A stretch of DNA of 64,000 nt from Acorus gramineus (lineage: Eukaryota > Streptophyta > Magnoliopsida > Acorales > Acoraceae), in the NCBI GenBank assembly GCA_030737835.1, contig CM060854.1, forward strand, positions 13,666,607 through 13,730,606. Direction: 5' to 3'. Shown one piece after another: positions 1 to 11,414 of this stretch; within the stretch, counting starts at the first letter, position 1, and each line of letters starts with the position of its first letter. The notes below the pieces were generated by a model, which saw nothing but the letters and a program-made list of their open reading frames with translations, was not told where the DNA came from and did no database searches. The position numbers and the translations under genes are program-made.

Positions 1-196
1 AAGCTCATATTATAACTATTCAATCTGATCTAATATAACCAAGCAATAGATATAACAAATAGTAATCACAAGGAAAAAATAAAATTATAAAATATTATAG
101 TACTAAATCTTGATCTTAACAAAACATAAAAATTTAAACGGGGTTAGAAATGGAAAATATATATGTTACCTCATTGTGACTCTATGCATAATCTAA

Positions 197-227
<31 letters not shown>

Positions 228-1660
228 GAAGTGACATAGGGTTATTCAGCCCTAATAGTTATATCGGGATAGAAAACAATCCATGCAAAATAAGAAAATT
301 TCTATTTGGTTGCATTTTCTGTTATTCTCATTGGAAAACATAAAAGTGACATTTTTGTTGTTTGATTCACTTTAGATAAAATAATGATAAATGATGCATA
401 GGGATGGATAAGCCGCCGTTTGGATATAGAATTAAGTTATTCTGATGTTTATGACTATTCTAGTATAAATAAGAATAAAGTAATTTTTTGTTTGATTGTG
501 TTTTGAATTATTCTCGTTGGAAAACGTAATAATAAAGTTTTTGTTGCTTGGGTAAAATGTGAATAAAGTGTAGATAAGGATTTATAAAAGGTGAAAAAAT
601 AATGATGGCTGATTGGACATGTGATTTATAAAAGGTGATGATAGTTGATTTGACAGTTGGCCCACATATTCTTTAGGTGGAATAACCTAGAATAACTTTA
701 ATTCCAGTGGTTGGTTGGAATCCATATACTACTTTATACCACCTATACCATGTTATACCCACTCATGCAAACGCATTTTTTTGCTTTATCCCCATTTATT
801 CACATGCATATCTAAAGAGTTTGTGACTTTTTAAATGATGATTATACCCTTGAATAAGTGTGAGAGATATGTGACTGATTTAGTAGATGTAACAGTTTTT
901 GGAATGTGTGTGTGAGACTGTTAAGTAAGATAAATTTTTAAAATGACAGAAAATGGTATTTTTATTCTCTGACATAGATAAGTCATGATAAACAATTTTT
1001 ACCTTTCATTAGAATTGTTATTAAGCCTTATCCTAGTTTATCCAGGCATATCTATAAAGATTTATTCATGCAAAACAAACAACGAATAAGGGTTATTCTG
1101 TAGTATTCACCTCTATTCTGAATTGGCAAGAGGATAAGTGATGTGATAAAGGATAATTATAAAAATAAGTGAGTGGGAGGACATCTTATTCCCGTTTGGC
1201 ATAAAAAAATAACCTAGATAAATTACGAATAGTTGTCCCAAATTTAAAATAAAAATAAGGATATTTTGTTTTACCTAAATGTTGAGGTAGCGTTTATCCC
1301 CATTTTATATTCCCCACTGGCTTGTTTGAGGAGGAAGGCGGTGATGAAGAAACGTCACAACACGAAAGGTTGGTCTAATTAAATAAGATGTTGACGGGAA
1401 AGCATACTATACTCTAAAAGTTTATTTTTCAATTTTGACAAATGTGAATATGAACAAAATTAATGGATTTTTTATTTTCTAAAATTAGGACAACTTATCC
1501 TCAAAACCTTAACCCCTTGTCAAACTAGTCATTTTTTTTTTTACACAAACGTGAGATAAATGTCACAATGTTATTCGGATATTTGGCGAAATTAAGAATT
1601 TGTGAAATTCAATAAGATAGATTTGACGAATATCTCATATTATCCTTTAAATATAGGATT
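1..1660. other. AT-rich intergenic DNA with decayed repeats
   Basis: No coding region is supported here. The stretch holds a poly-C tract (197-222). Two diverged direct copies of a segment containing 'ttggaaaacataa' or 'ttggaaaacgtaa' lie at about 310-360 and 500-552, and 'cgtttgg' motifs typical of plant MITE ends occur near 417 and 1193. This suggests decayed MITE sequence, but I could not fix termini. Confidence 0.5.
197..222. repeat. 26-base poly-C tract
   Basis: An uninterrupted run of 26 C follows 'atctaa'. Long C homopolymers are rare in AT-rich plant DNA and are prone to length error in sequencing, so the exact length is uncertain. Confidence 0.9.
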
Positions 1661-1664
1661 TTTT

Positions 1665-1935
1665 TATTTTTAAATTCCCATAAATTATAGGATTTAGTGA
1701 TCGATCCCTCACTTCTTCATATTTTGATTTTAGTCCCCAAATTTAAAAGATATATTCCATTTTAGTCCCTCCCAAGGACTAAAAAGAAAACCGAATAATT
1801 TAGGGATAGGTCTCTCCTAGGGGACTAAAAAGAAGCATATCCTTTAAATCTGGGGACTTAAACCGAAATATGAAGAAGAGAGATATCGATCATTAAATCT
1901 TATAGTTTATAGAAACTTAAAAATAAAAAACCCTT
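1665..1935. mobile_element. MITE, about 270 bp, long imperfect TIRs
   Basis: The two halves are inverted copies of one another. The left half (from about 1666) reads through 'ggattt', 'gtgatcgatccctcacttc' and 'ttttagtcccc'; the reverse complement of the right half reads 'gatttaatgatcgatatctc' and 'tttaagtcccc'. It has no coding capacity. Almost its whole length can fold into a hairpin. The superfamily is not certain; the 'tccct/agtccc' terminal motifs resemble MULE-type MITEs. Confidence 0.6.
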
Positions 1936-2083
1936 AAATATATTGACTTTTTTTTTTCATTCTTACCCTTAATCCAAAAATAAAATATTATAAAAAATTA
2001 AGAATAAAATCAGAAATAAAAAGGTTACAAAAAAGCAAAATTAAAAACTTAAACAGTTTTTGTTAGTATATATAATAGAATAG

Positions 2084-2610
2084 ATTTTAGCTAAGCCTGT
2101 CAATTATCTAAAAAAAATCCGAATCCGATCCGAATCCGTATCTGAAAAATAAAAAATATCCGATATTCGAAGATCCGAAGTGCGGATATGGATATCAATC
2201 TATCCAATCCGAAAAATATCTGTATCCGACGTATATTATAAAAATATATATATTTGTATTATATATTACCCATATTGTTATCTTGTATGATTAATCACAA
2301 TGATAATAAATTATAATATATTATAATACTATTAAATTTTCAATGTATGATATCTGAAAGAGATAGTAAGCCTTAAAATCTCAATTTTAATTTTAATGTC
2401 TCTCTAAAATATCACTTGATTATCCAAATTAATGTTAATATTCAAACATGTCAATTATCCAAAAAATATCAGTAAAATATCAGTATCCGATCCGTATCCG
2501 AAGGGATCCGAATCTGAAAATTAATATCCGTATCTGAATTTGAAAGTTAGGATATGGATATTAACATATCCGATCTGTATCTATCCGATTGACAAGCTTA
2601 AATTTTTAGC
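2084..2610. mobile_element. hAT-like non-autonomous element with ATCCGAT repeats
   Basis: Inverted termini: 'taagcctgtcaatta' begins at 2092, and the reverse complement of the sequence ending at 2600 reads 'taagcttgtcaatcgg'. Flanks 'attttagc' (2084-2091) and 'tttttagc' (2603-2610) resemble an 8-bp hAT target duplication, though two extra bases lie between the right end and its flank. Subterminal regions are full of 'atccgat/tatccg' variants, typical of hAT transposase-binding repeats. There is no transposase. Confidence 0.6.
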
Positions 2611-3290
2611 TGCTAATAATTAAACAAAATATGAGCTCTAATATTTGTATCAATCTTCAATTTCAAGTTTGAGTTTTCAATTTATTTTCTTATGATTTTA
2701 TCTTATTTAACTTTTATTGTGGAATTATCAAATCACCGTGTTAAAATCAAGATTGCAGAAGCATCAAATTAAATGGGTAATCGTGTGATATTTTCCCTTT
2801 GCCAGAGGCCATATACATTAGGGCGCCGCTATTATACTTAATATTTTTTACACTTTAAAAGCACTTTCATGTACGTTGTTAAAAATTCAATAAAACATAT
2901 ACATCGTTAGACAACATATATACATTATTAATTTTTTTAAAATTTACTAAAAATTGATTCATTCAAATTCAAAATGGAGCGATATACATTGTTCATCAAA
3001 ACATATACCCTGTTAGATGATACTTATTATTTTTAAAAAATAAAAAACATGTGTAAACACAAGATCTCAAAACAAAATTTTAAAGAGTAAAACAATCAAA
3101 CCACGAAATAAGTACTTCAGAATCTGAGAGGTATACATACATGGCACCTGCCAGGCTGCCACTATAATGTGCAAAAATGAAAAACAAAATTACTCATAAT
3201 TCAGTGAGATCCTCCATCATATTTTGGTAGGAATGTCAATAGAAACATCAAAACCCCGTCTGGTTTTCTACTTGATAGACTTGACACATC
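2611..3290. other. Downstream flank of the rhomboid gene
   Basis: This lies 3' of the minus-strand rhomboid gene and should contain its 3' UTR in the part nearest 3290. It is AT-rich with no coding signal. I did not identify a decisive polyadenylation site. Confidence 0.4.
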
Positions 3291-5971
3291 TCAATCAGAG
3301 GATTTATTTGGAATTCTGCTGATGAGTAATATTAGCGCCGCACCGACCAGTGCACCTGAGAGATGGGCAATGTGATTGATATTCTGGAAATAATTCCCTA
3401 TCGCAAATGGACCCGACATTCCTACAGATGCTTGAGCCGCTTCCATAACCTGTAGAACCGATGGACAAAGGATGAGGTCAATACCGATAAATGAAAGCAA
3501 CTTAAATCATCCATGAAATAACAAGGGTATTGAACAGACATATTCCACAGTGGAACAGTAACATCTCACTCGAAACATGCAAGACTGATGACAAAAAGTC
3601 TTCATGTATATTGGAAATTGGCCAAGAAAATAATGTGGTGTGAATGACATGCTTTGCAGTCTCTCTATGAGATCTACAGATTAAAACCTAGGGTGAAAAG
3701 AAGGTCTGTTACTTCTCTTGCCTACTAATGAATGTATTGGTTTCTTCAGGTAAACAAATTCTAGAATTTTGTATGGCCCCATTGTATTTTGGAAATCAGT
3801 CAACACAATAATACGTGGGGAAAATGAGATGCTCTGCAGATTCTCTATGAAATCTATACATTTAAACTGAGATTAACAAGAAGTTATGTTTGCTAATTTG
3901 CCTGCTTATGAATGCGTTGGCTTCATCAGGTAAACAAAATTCTAGAATGTTTGGAGTTAAAGATAAACACTGGTGGCAAGAGAGTATAGCTCGAGTGCAT
4001 TGACCACTTTGGAGTCACCTCCAAATTTCACATCAAGTTCATGATTCACAGAAATAGCATATTACAAGTACAAAAATTGCAGGGAAACAAGAATATAATA
4101 CATTATTATGAAGAAGTTATATAGCACCATAAACATATAATTAGCTGGTTCTACAGTGATCATTGCTTACCTTCTCTATGACAAACTGTCCCAATATAAG
4201 TACTTCTAGCATCTTCCTCCAATCCCAAGACATCTGCAAGTGATATAGCATACTCATTTATGGTTATATATTTCACGAATAATATATTTAATTTTCTAGA
4301 AAGAGGTGTAGACCTACTACAACCTTGACAAGGACACTAATTGCAAATAGTCCAAAGACAGCACCGGAAGCTCCAATGGAAACTGAATTTCTTGGAAGAA
4401 CCAACCACGAGACTAGGTTTGCTCCAGCACCAGTTACAATATATGAGAGCCACAATCCAAAATTTCCTTCCTCCTCTTCAACGAGCTTCCCTTTGTGAAC
4501 AGAAAGAAGAGAGAGCATCTTTCATGAGAACTATGTTCAATTGCTACAACTAATTACATAATCGGTCAAGTTCGTGAAATTCAAAAAGAAAGCTCTTACC
4601 AAAAATATATAAGAAGAATAAGTTGCTTGAGAGATGGTTCCTGTCAAGGTTTATGAGGAAATAAAAGAAATCCTACAGTCAAAGTTTTAAGAGATGGAGG
4701 TCATTTTAACAATAGCAAGCAAAAGAGCATACCAATAATTGTCACTCACCCGACACATGCTTACAAGTATCATTTGTGAAAATCTATAAAGTAAAGCGAG
4801 CTTACCAATTGGCGTGGCAAAATGCTGAAGTTATAAACTCATACCAAGCAGGACGTGCATGATAAAAATAGAGAGCTTTAATTCCTCTAATCTGAGAACG
4901 CAAACAGAAACAGAGAACCCACAGATTATTTAGAGGATGCCGCTACTTGCACTGATTGTATGAAGAAAAGACAAATATATGGAAACTTGTAGTACCTTAA
5001 ACAAGTGATCTGCTACATAAATACCGATGTTAAGAAGTAATATCCAGAATATTCCATTTACACGCTTTTTTGGACCTTTATCTTCAGGTTTGCCAAGCTC
5101 CAATTCAGACATCATATCTGCTTGAGCAACATTGTGAATTCAAATAGGAAGGCATTCAATGTCTATGAATTTTGCCTACGTCTCTAACTGTTAGAATAAC
5201 AAACTAATACATAATCTAACACTAACAATAAGGAACCGCACATCGATGTCCGACATAACAAAATTATAATATGATATCCAACTTCACATTTTAACAAGGG
5301 AAAATGTTACACTCAGACCTTATTAAAATCTCAAACTCAGACCACAAATGTTGTTTTTTTTTTTTTAAAAAAAATCACATACTTCATCTACTTTTATAAA
5401 GTCTGAAGTTTATACTCCAATAAATTGAATAATATCATTTACAAAAAAAATGTAAAAATTTTCCAATAAGGTATATACTCCAATACAATGAGTGAAGAGA
5501 GCTAACATTGTATATAGGACTACACTTTGGACTGTAAAACAGATTGAGTGTAACATAGGTCTTTGACAAGTGTAAAAACACAAAAGCCATTCGCACAAAG
5601 AAGAAAGGAACACCAACAAGTGAATTAAATACACCTCAAAATCGAAGAACCAAAAACATGAAGACTATTTCACAGAGAGATTTGTACAAACAAATGTCAC
5701 GCATGTCAAACAACACTTTTTGTGAAGAAAAGACAAAGCAAATACCAGAGTTTCCCGCTATACGCAGGTGCATATACCGCCGAGACAGAGAAGGGACCAT
5801 GGTCGGCCGGCCCAAGCTCCCTCTAAGACTTCCGACGGGGACGAGGGTTCGCACGCGAGGGTCGAGCGGGGGAGGACGACGGCCGCACATGCCGAGCACG
5901 GGCGTCTGTGCGGATCGCGTAGCCCAGGTTGGGATCGCCACAGAAGGCTTGAGAAGGCCCAACTGCACCAT
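3291..5971 (-). CDS. RBL11: Chloroplast rhomboid-like protein (RBL11-type), 7 exons
   Basis: Intramembrane serine protease of the rhomboid family, probably in plastid membranes. Minus-strand exons with GT/AG borders and consistent phases: 5971-5746, 5117-4996, 4891-4806, 4640-4600, 4490-4324, 4233-4171 and 3449-3291 (stop at 3291-3293), giving about 287 residues. Exon 1 would encode an Arg/Ser/Pro-rich leader; its donor is inferred because it alone keeps frame and a plausible junction. Visible features: the loop/TM2 motif HANWNHLSSN; the catalytic serine motif GASGAVFG in TM4 (Ser about 200); and AHLSGALVG in TM6 with the catalytic His (about 264). About six hydrophobic segments are present. 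KLVEEEEGNFGLWLSY and the overall order match my recollection of Arabidopsis RBL11 rather than RBL10. The Ser-His dyad is present, so activity is plausible. Exons 2-7 are firm; exon 1 and the start codon are less so. Confidence 0.82.
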
Positions 5972-7422
5972 CTGGACTGCTTGGACCCCGAAAAAAAATC
6001 AAAGGCTTGTTTTTGTGGGTGTTGTGTTGTGTTGTGTTGGGTTGCTCCTGACGATGTCCAACCTGAAAATGAACCGAGGCTTGGGTGTGAAATTAGTTTG
6101 GGCAAGGGCCAGAAGAATAAAAGGAAAGGAAACGGAACATGAAATAAAAAGGATAGAGTGCTCTTAGGTTATCTCCAGTCCTTACTCAAATTTATACCCA
6201 AATTTTACTTAGAGTTTGATTTTGCTTTTTAGTTGGTCAAAAAACAAAAAAAAGGGCTGTCAAACGGCTTGACTTAATTAGAAATCGATGAGTTGATTTG
6301 GGTCAATTCATGCATTGAAATATGTGTTTTTCAAATCATTAAAAGAATGCTTCTGGGGAATCAAATATTTGGAAAATCATGGGAAGTTGGGAAAATGATG
6401 GTTTTAACCCTTGCATAACCTAGCATTCACACCCCTTTATAAAGTCACCGACCAATATTCTCTCTCTTTAGGGCAGTCACTTTTTTTTTTCTGTTGTGGT
6501 TTCTCTCATTTGAAACCCTAGATATGTGTCTCCTCCACCACCGACCCGATACCCTCCGCCACTATCTGTCACTGGGAGTCCTTGAGACCTTGAGATCCCC
6601 CTCTCTGGGTGTCGTCTGACGGTGGTTGATCGTCGGCAGCGCCGTGGATTGCCAAGTGTTGCGGCCCTCATCTTTCAGTCGGCTCTATTCGTTGAGTTTT
6701 TGGCATTGCGAGCGAGGATGAACTTTGCTTGGTGTTTGATTTTGTGCTGATGTCTCAGTTTGATGACATCATTTATTTGGGTTTTACTTACACAAGTTTG
6801 GTTCTTTATGCAGATTCAATATGGTTCAATTGAAAACCCATTCAATTGAAAACCCATTCAAAAACCTTCAATGGGTTCTATAAAAAAACAAAAGGGGTAT
6901 TTCGGTTAATTAGCATATGAGATTTATTAAATAGTAGCATTGTAACCAAGCATGTCCTGATTTTGAATGTGAATTAAGCAGCTTATGTTATCAACAACAA
7001 ACATAATTCTTAGATTAAAAGAAAGCAGCCTACATGATTATGTGGTCAAACCACATGTTAAAAAATAACTTTATTGTAAAAGCTACTTTTTAATGCATGT
7101 TTCCAAACGAATCCTTAAAATTTAAGTAAAAGCTTAATTTGATATGATGTGTCTTCAACCATCACTTTGTGTTTTACTCAAATTTTTAAAAAAATTCAAA
7201 TCTTCTTCTAATTATTTCCTATAAACATTTTCAAAGTTCTTTTCTCAAATATTTTTACTACTCAATTTTTATTACCTTCAAGATATTTAAATTTAAAAAT
7301 TATTATCATCCAATTTTTTGAAAAAAAGGTAAAAATAATATTTTTTTATTGGAGTTAAAAAACAAAGATGAAGACTTAAGAAAGAAGACAATTTTTTTGT
7401 TTTCTTTTTTTGGGTTTCAAGC
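5972..7422. other. Upstream flank of the rhomboid gene; no gene seen
   Basis: This should hold the rhomboid promoter near 5972-6200. A GC-richer patch (about 6530-6720) has no convincing open frame. A short direct repeat of 'attcaattgaaaaccc' lies at about 6825-6862, and a 'ttgtg' microsatellite at about 6018-6042 lies just upstream of the inferred start. 7180-7422 is AT-rich and featureless. Confidence 0.4.
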
Positions 7423-7770
7423 TGTAGGACCAAATTTATCAGAAGGCCGAATAAGGGATAGGGTATAGGAATTAAACGATGAATAGTCCATGATAATAAA
7501 AGGGGGATTCGAGGTAATAAAGCCCATGGGCTGAAATTCCCTCTCGGCCTCATCAGGCCCACTTTCTCCGTCAGATCAGGCAAATGATTATGGCCAACCA
7601 GACCAAGTCGGACATGAGGCTATGCCCGATCAGGTCAAGTCGGATATGCACCGAAAAATGGTTGACTAAAGTTTTACCGGCTAAAAGCGGACACTGAACA
7701 AGGCCCGACTTAAAGGACAGACCATCCAGGATTCAATACCCGAATTGAAATGCAAGTCGGCCATAAGCCC

Positions 7771-10365
7771 TGTTATATATGTGTCACTTTTTAGCCTTTT
7801 GGTCACCTTTGGGTCATTTCTGACAGTTTTCCAATTTTTCTTTTTTCGATCGGAACCATTAAAATTTTGGACTTTTAGCTATCTGCATGAGCTCGAGAAC
7901 TCCGATTGAAAATCTATCTGCATATTATGAGTCCTGGTGCCATTTCGAGCCACTCATAAAAATTTCATCGAATTCCGGTAATTTTAGAAAATTTGGCAGT
8001 TCCGAATCGTATCCGGGTTTTGACCGATTTTGGAATGTCAAAGGGTGACTTGACCAAGTCAAGAAGACTTGGACCAAGTCGTTGACCATTGACTTGGTCA
8101 AGGATTTTTGTTTTTTTGTGTGGTTGGGTTGACTCAAAGCAAGCTCCACCAACCCATTTTCCTCATAAATGTGTGTGTGAGTGTGTTAGTGTAGTGTGTG
8201 TGTGTGTGGAGACTATTGGTGGGCGTCCCCTTCACATCTCCCTCTCACTCACTCCTTCACTCCCTCTTCTTTGTTTGTTCTAAATAGAGGTAGTAAAAGA
8301 AGAAGAAGAAGAAAGACCTAGAAAGGAAAAGAGAAGGTATGTGTGTGTGCAATCCTTGTGTGTTGTTTGTTCTTGTTCCCCTTTTCTTTAACTCCCTCTC
8401 ATGCCTCTTCCCCACCCCTGTTTTCAGCCATTTAAGGGCTTGAAGAGTGGCTGAGAAGGTGGTGGCGGTTGTGGTGGTTTGGTGCGCAAAGGGCACCCGA
8501 GTTTCCCCCTTTTCTTTCCCCTCCTTTTTGGTAAGTTCTCCTCCTCCCTTAGCTTTGTGTTAGATGATTGTTAGGGCTTTTAAGTGTTCAAGCATGCCTT
8601 GCATAGGTGGTAGAGGGAGTGGGAGGGCTGAGGAGGGGGTGGGAGGGGTTCAGGCGCTCGAGCGTCTGTGCGCGCAGAGGGGCGCTGGCGCGCGCAGACG
8701 GGCGCGCTGGAGGGCGCGCGCGGGTACGCTCAGGCGCACGGGCGTGCGCGCGGGTACGCGCAGGTCGGGACGCGCAGTGCGCGTGGGTGCGCGCTAGCGT
8801 GCACGCGCGCGGCAGTGCGTCTGGGCGCGCGGGCAGGCGCACGGCAGTGCGCCAAGGGTGCTGGGGCGCGTGCGTGCGTGCGTATGCATGCGTACGCGTG
8901 CGGGGGGCCATGCGTGTGGCTGCCCGAGGGTTCGGGTAGGTGTCGGGGCACCCGGACTTGCGTGCGTACGTGCGTACTCGCATGCGTGCGAGCCCGTATG
9001 CATGCTTGTCCGAGTTTTAGGCATTCCTAGTAAATTTCATGTACATTTGTGTAGTTTACTCATCATATTGAATGCCCATGTCTTGCAGATCTTGGCGAAC
9101 AGTCACGCAACGACCCGGGTTGCGGTGAGTGGGTCAATCCAATCCAGTAGGGAGGCGTTCGATGCACGTAGGCGTGCATTGCCCTCCCCTGGGGCACCAT
9201 AACTGCATATTAACTTGTGTGAATGAAAACCTATGTAAATGCATGTTTTGCTATGATGTAACCATGCCATGTTAGACATTATATGCTAGGGATATACATC
9301 CATGTATCATGTATAGAGGCCCATACATGCCTAGACACCATGTCCCATGCTTGAAAAGCCTTGATCTATGCATGTTTCCCATTTAGTTTAATTTAATTAA
9401 ATCAAAATGAGATTATGTTGGTATAAGCATGCCTTAGAAAATATTATAACCTTGTTATTATAATATATGTTTCCCCGCATCTTAGTTATGCGCCCTGAAG
9501 GAATTCTTGAGAATTCATTACCTTAGTAGTGTTAGTAATCGTTGTCGACGGATCCAAGAGGATCGTATCCGTGAGAGTAGGTTGTTTTCTCCCCTTCGTT
9601 GGATCCGAGTAGGGACTCCCCGGCATTGGGAAAGCTGTCCTAATAGAGGACTCCCATCCGTAGGTACCACCGATGCGTTCGGAGGGTACTGATCGTGGGA
9701 GTATACCAGGTAGAGGCTGCGCGGGGGAAAGGACTACCGGTGGACCAAGGGTGGAGAGCAGTCTAGTCTGTCCCAAAAGGCCCATGTCACCCCTAAAGGG
9801 TGAGGGTGAGGGTGAGGTGGGTCGGCGATGTTACGACCCACTAGCTTGTACAGTTACTCCCGTTTAGGGACTTTAATTATTTTAAGGTTAATATGAGTTG
9901 TGTTGCATAGATTGTGCCATTCACTGAGCGTGTGGCTCACCCCTCACATATTCTTTTCCTCCAGTTGTTACTGAGTCGGATCTGAAGGAGGAGCTCCCCG
10001 AGGCATCACATCAGTAGCGGAGCAGCGTTCACGTTTTGGGTTCTGCGAGTGAGAGGCCATCACATCCCCTTCTTTGCTTGTATGTATTGTTATCCGTGCT
10101 TGGGCACAACACTTGTATATGGATGTCTTTGTTTATATTGGCTCTCACAGGATAGTTGATTATGTATTCTGGTCTGTAATATGTCTTTGAATTACAGACT
10201 CAGTCGTTTAAGCTTCCGCTATATGTATATATATTATGTCAGCTACATTATTGATTGTGTTGTCATTTTTTATGTTGTTTAGAGTCTTTTATTGATCTCC
10301 TGTATGGACTGCTGATATTATATATATTTACCATGTATCGGGGACGGCCGCCCTGGGGCGTGACA
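7771..10365 (+). mobile_element. Solo LTR A1 (A-type, 2.6 kb), Ty3/gypsy
   Basis: A complete solo LTR. It starts 'tgttatatatgtgtcac', ends 'ggggcgtgaca', and is flanked by the 5-bp duplication 'agccc' (7766-7770 and 10366-10370). Internal layout: A-type U3 with a W-box cluster (8020-8135); CT-rich leader; donor-like GT at 8531; CpG-rich island (about 8650-8990); acceptor-like AG at 9087-9088; G-rich hexamer repeat (about 9785-9815); conserved 3' end. It is inserted in E0. It has the same ends as the LTRs of A4 (51,070 onward), so it is the same family; it formed by recombination between two LTRs. Confidence 0.88.
8020..8135. promoter_or_regulatory. W-box cluster in U3 of LTR A1
   Basis: Seven TTGACC/TTGACT cores on both strands: TTGACC at about 8020, 8050 and 8082; TTGACT at 8089 and near 8128; inverted cores at 8057-8062 and 8096-8101. 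W-boxes are known binding sites for plant WRKY transcription factors. Use by WRKY proteins here is inferred. Confidence 0.6.
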
Positions 10366-10556
10366 AGCCCGACCTTGCACAGTAACGGCTAACAAGGGGA
10401 ATATTCCCTATTACTGGAAAAGGACAGGGTGTCAAAAAACAATTATAGGGTGACGATCCCTAGGCGACACATGTCCACGGATCCAGATGCCACGTGGAGA
10501 TTCCATATTATGATACAGTCACTCCGTAAGGCCAAACTTGGCACGATCCTGTTTGG

Positions 10557-10564
10557 TATAAAAG
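10557..10564 (+). promoter_or_regulatory. TATA box of LTR remnant E0
   Basis: TATAAAAG in the context 'ggtataaaagagg', about 130 bases before the 'cttgagcgtcgg' U5-like motif. This is typical spacing for a plant LTR core promoter. Confidence 0.55.
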
Positions 10565-10851
10565 AGGAATTTCATCTTCCTATCAAGGTATGCGAACACT
10601 CCCTCTCACTATTTGGTCCTCAATAATTCTAAGTTCTTCTTCTTCCCAAGGAAGAGGTCTGACTTGAGCGTCGGAGGGGCGTTAGCCGGCACCACACTGG
10701 TGTGAGTTTCAAGTACCCAGAGGACGAAGAAGGAGGACAGCGATGGCGACGGGCACTGAAGGTCTGCCACCGGACGTCCTGAAGGATATTCGTCATCAAC
10801 ATCCTCTCAGATCCACAACAAAAGCCCGGATTGAAGATGATCTGGCCCAGG

Positions 10852-11383
10852 TGTCACGGCTCAGGGCGGCCGTCCCCGATACGTGGCAAATATATATAAT
10901 ATCAGCAGTCCATACAGGAGATCAATAAAAGACTCTACACAACATCAAAGGTAATAACACAATTAACAAGGTAGCTGACATAATATATATACATATAGCG
11001 GAAGCTTAAACGACTAAGTCTGTAATTCAAAGACATATTACAGACCAGAATACATAATCAACTGTCCTATGAGAGCCAATACAAGTACTGTGCCCAAGCA
11101 CAAGTAACAATACATACAAGGAAAAAGGGGGATGCTGATGGCCTCTCACTCGCAAGACCCAAAACGCGAACGCTGCTCCGCTACTGGTGCGACGCCTCGG
11201 GGAGCTCCTCCTTCAGATCCGACTCAGCGACAACTAGAGGAAAAAGTATGCGAGGGGTGAGCCACACGCTCAGTGAATGGTACAATCCATGCAACACAAC
11301 TCATATTAACCTTTAAAATCATTAAAGTCCCTAAGATGGGAGTAACTGCACAAATTGATGGGTCGTAGCGACGCCGACCCACC

Positions 11384-11414
<31 letters not shown>

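Larger units (their letters stand above)
7423..10851 (+). mobile_element. Old Ty3/gypsy remnant E0 (5' LTR and start of interior)
   Basis: Fossil, split by solo LTR A1. The LTR seems to start with 'tgtaggacc' at 7423, is interrupted at 7771-10365 by A1, and resumes with a TATA box (10557-10564) in 'ggtataaaag' and a 'cttgagcgtcggaggggc' motif of the kind seen in U5 of some plant gypsy LTRs. A primer-site-like 'tggcgacgggcac' follows near 10744, then a short interior stretch. The rest is missing downstream of 10851, where inverted LTR C begins. Family is uncertain; Tat-like is my best guess. It is the oldest element of the stack. Confidence 0.45.

Noticed and set aside
3291-5115. Assignment of the rhomboid gene to RBL10
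   Set aside because: The EEEEGNFGLWLSY segment, GASGAVFG context and exon order fit my memory of RBL11 better; an alignment should confirm.
5658-6167. Plus-strand open frame of 169 codons
   Set aside because: It overlaps the GC-rich first exon of the rhomboid gene on the other strand and shows no domain.
9785-9815. Telomere-like repeat
   Set aside because: The hexamer is GGGTGA, not the plant TTTAGGG, and it occurs as a fixed part of the LTR.
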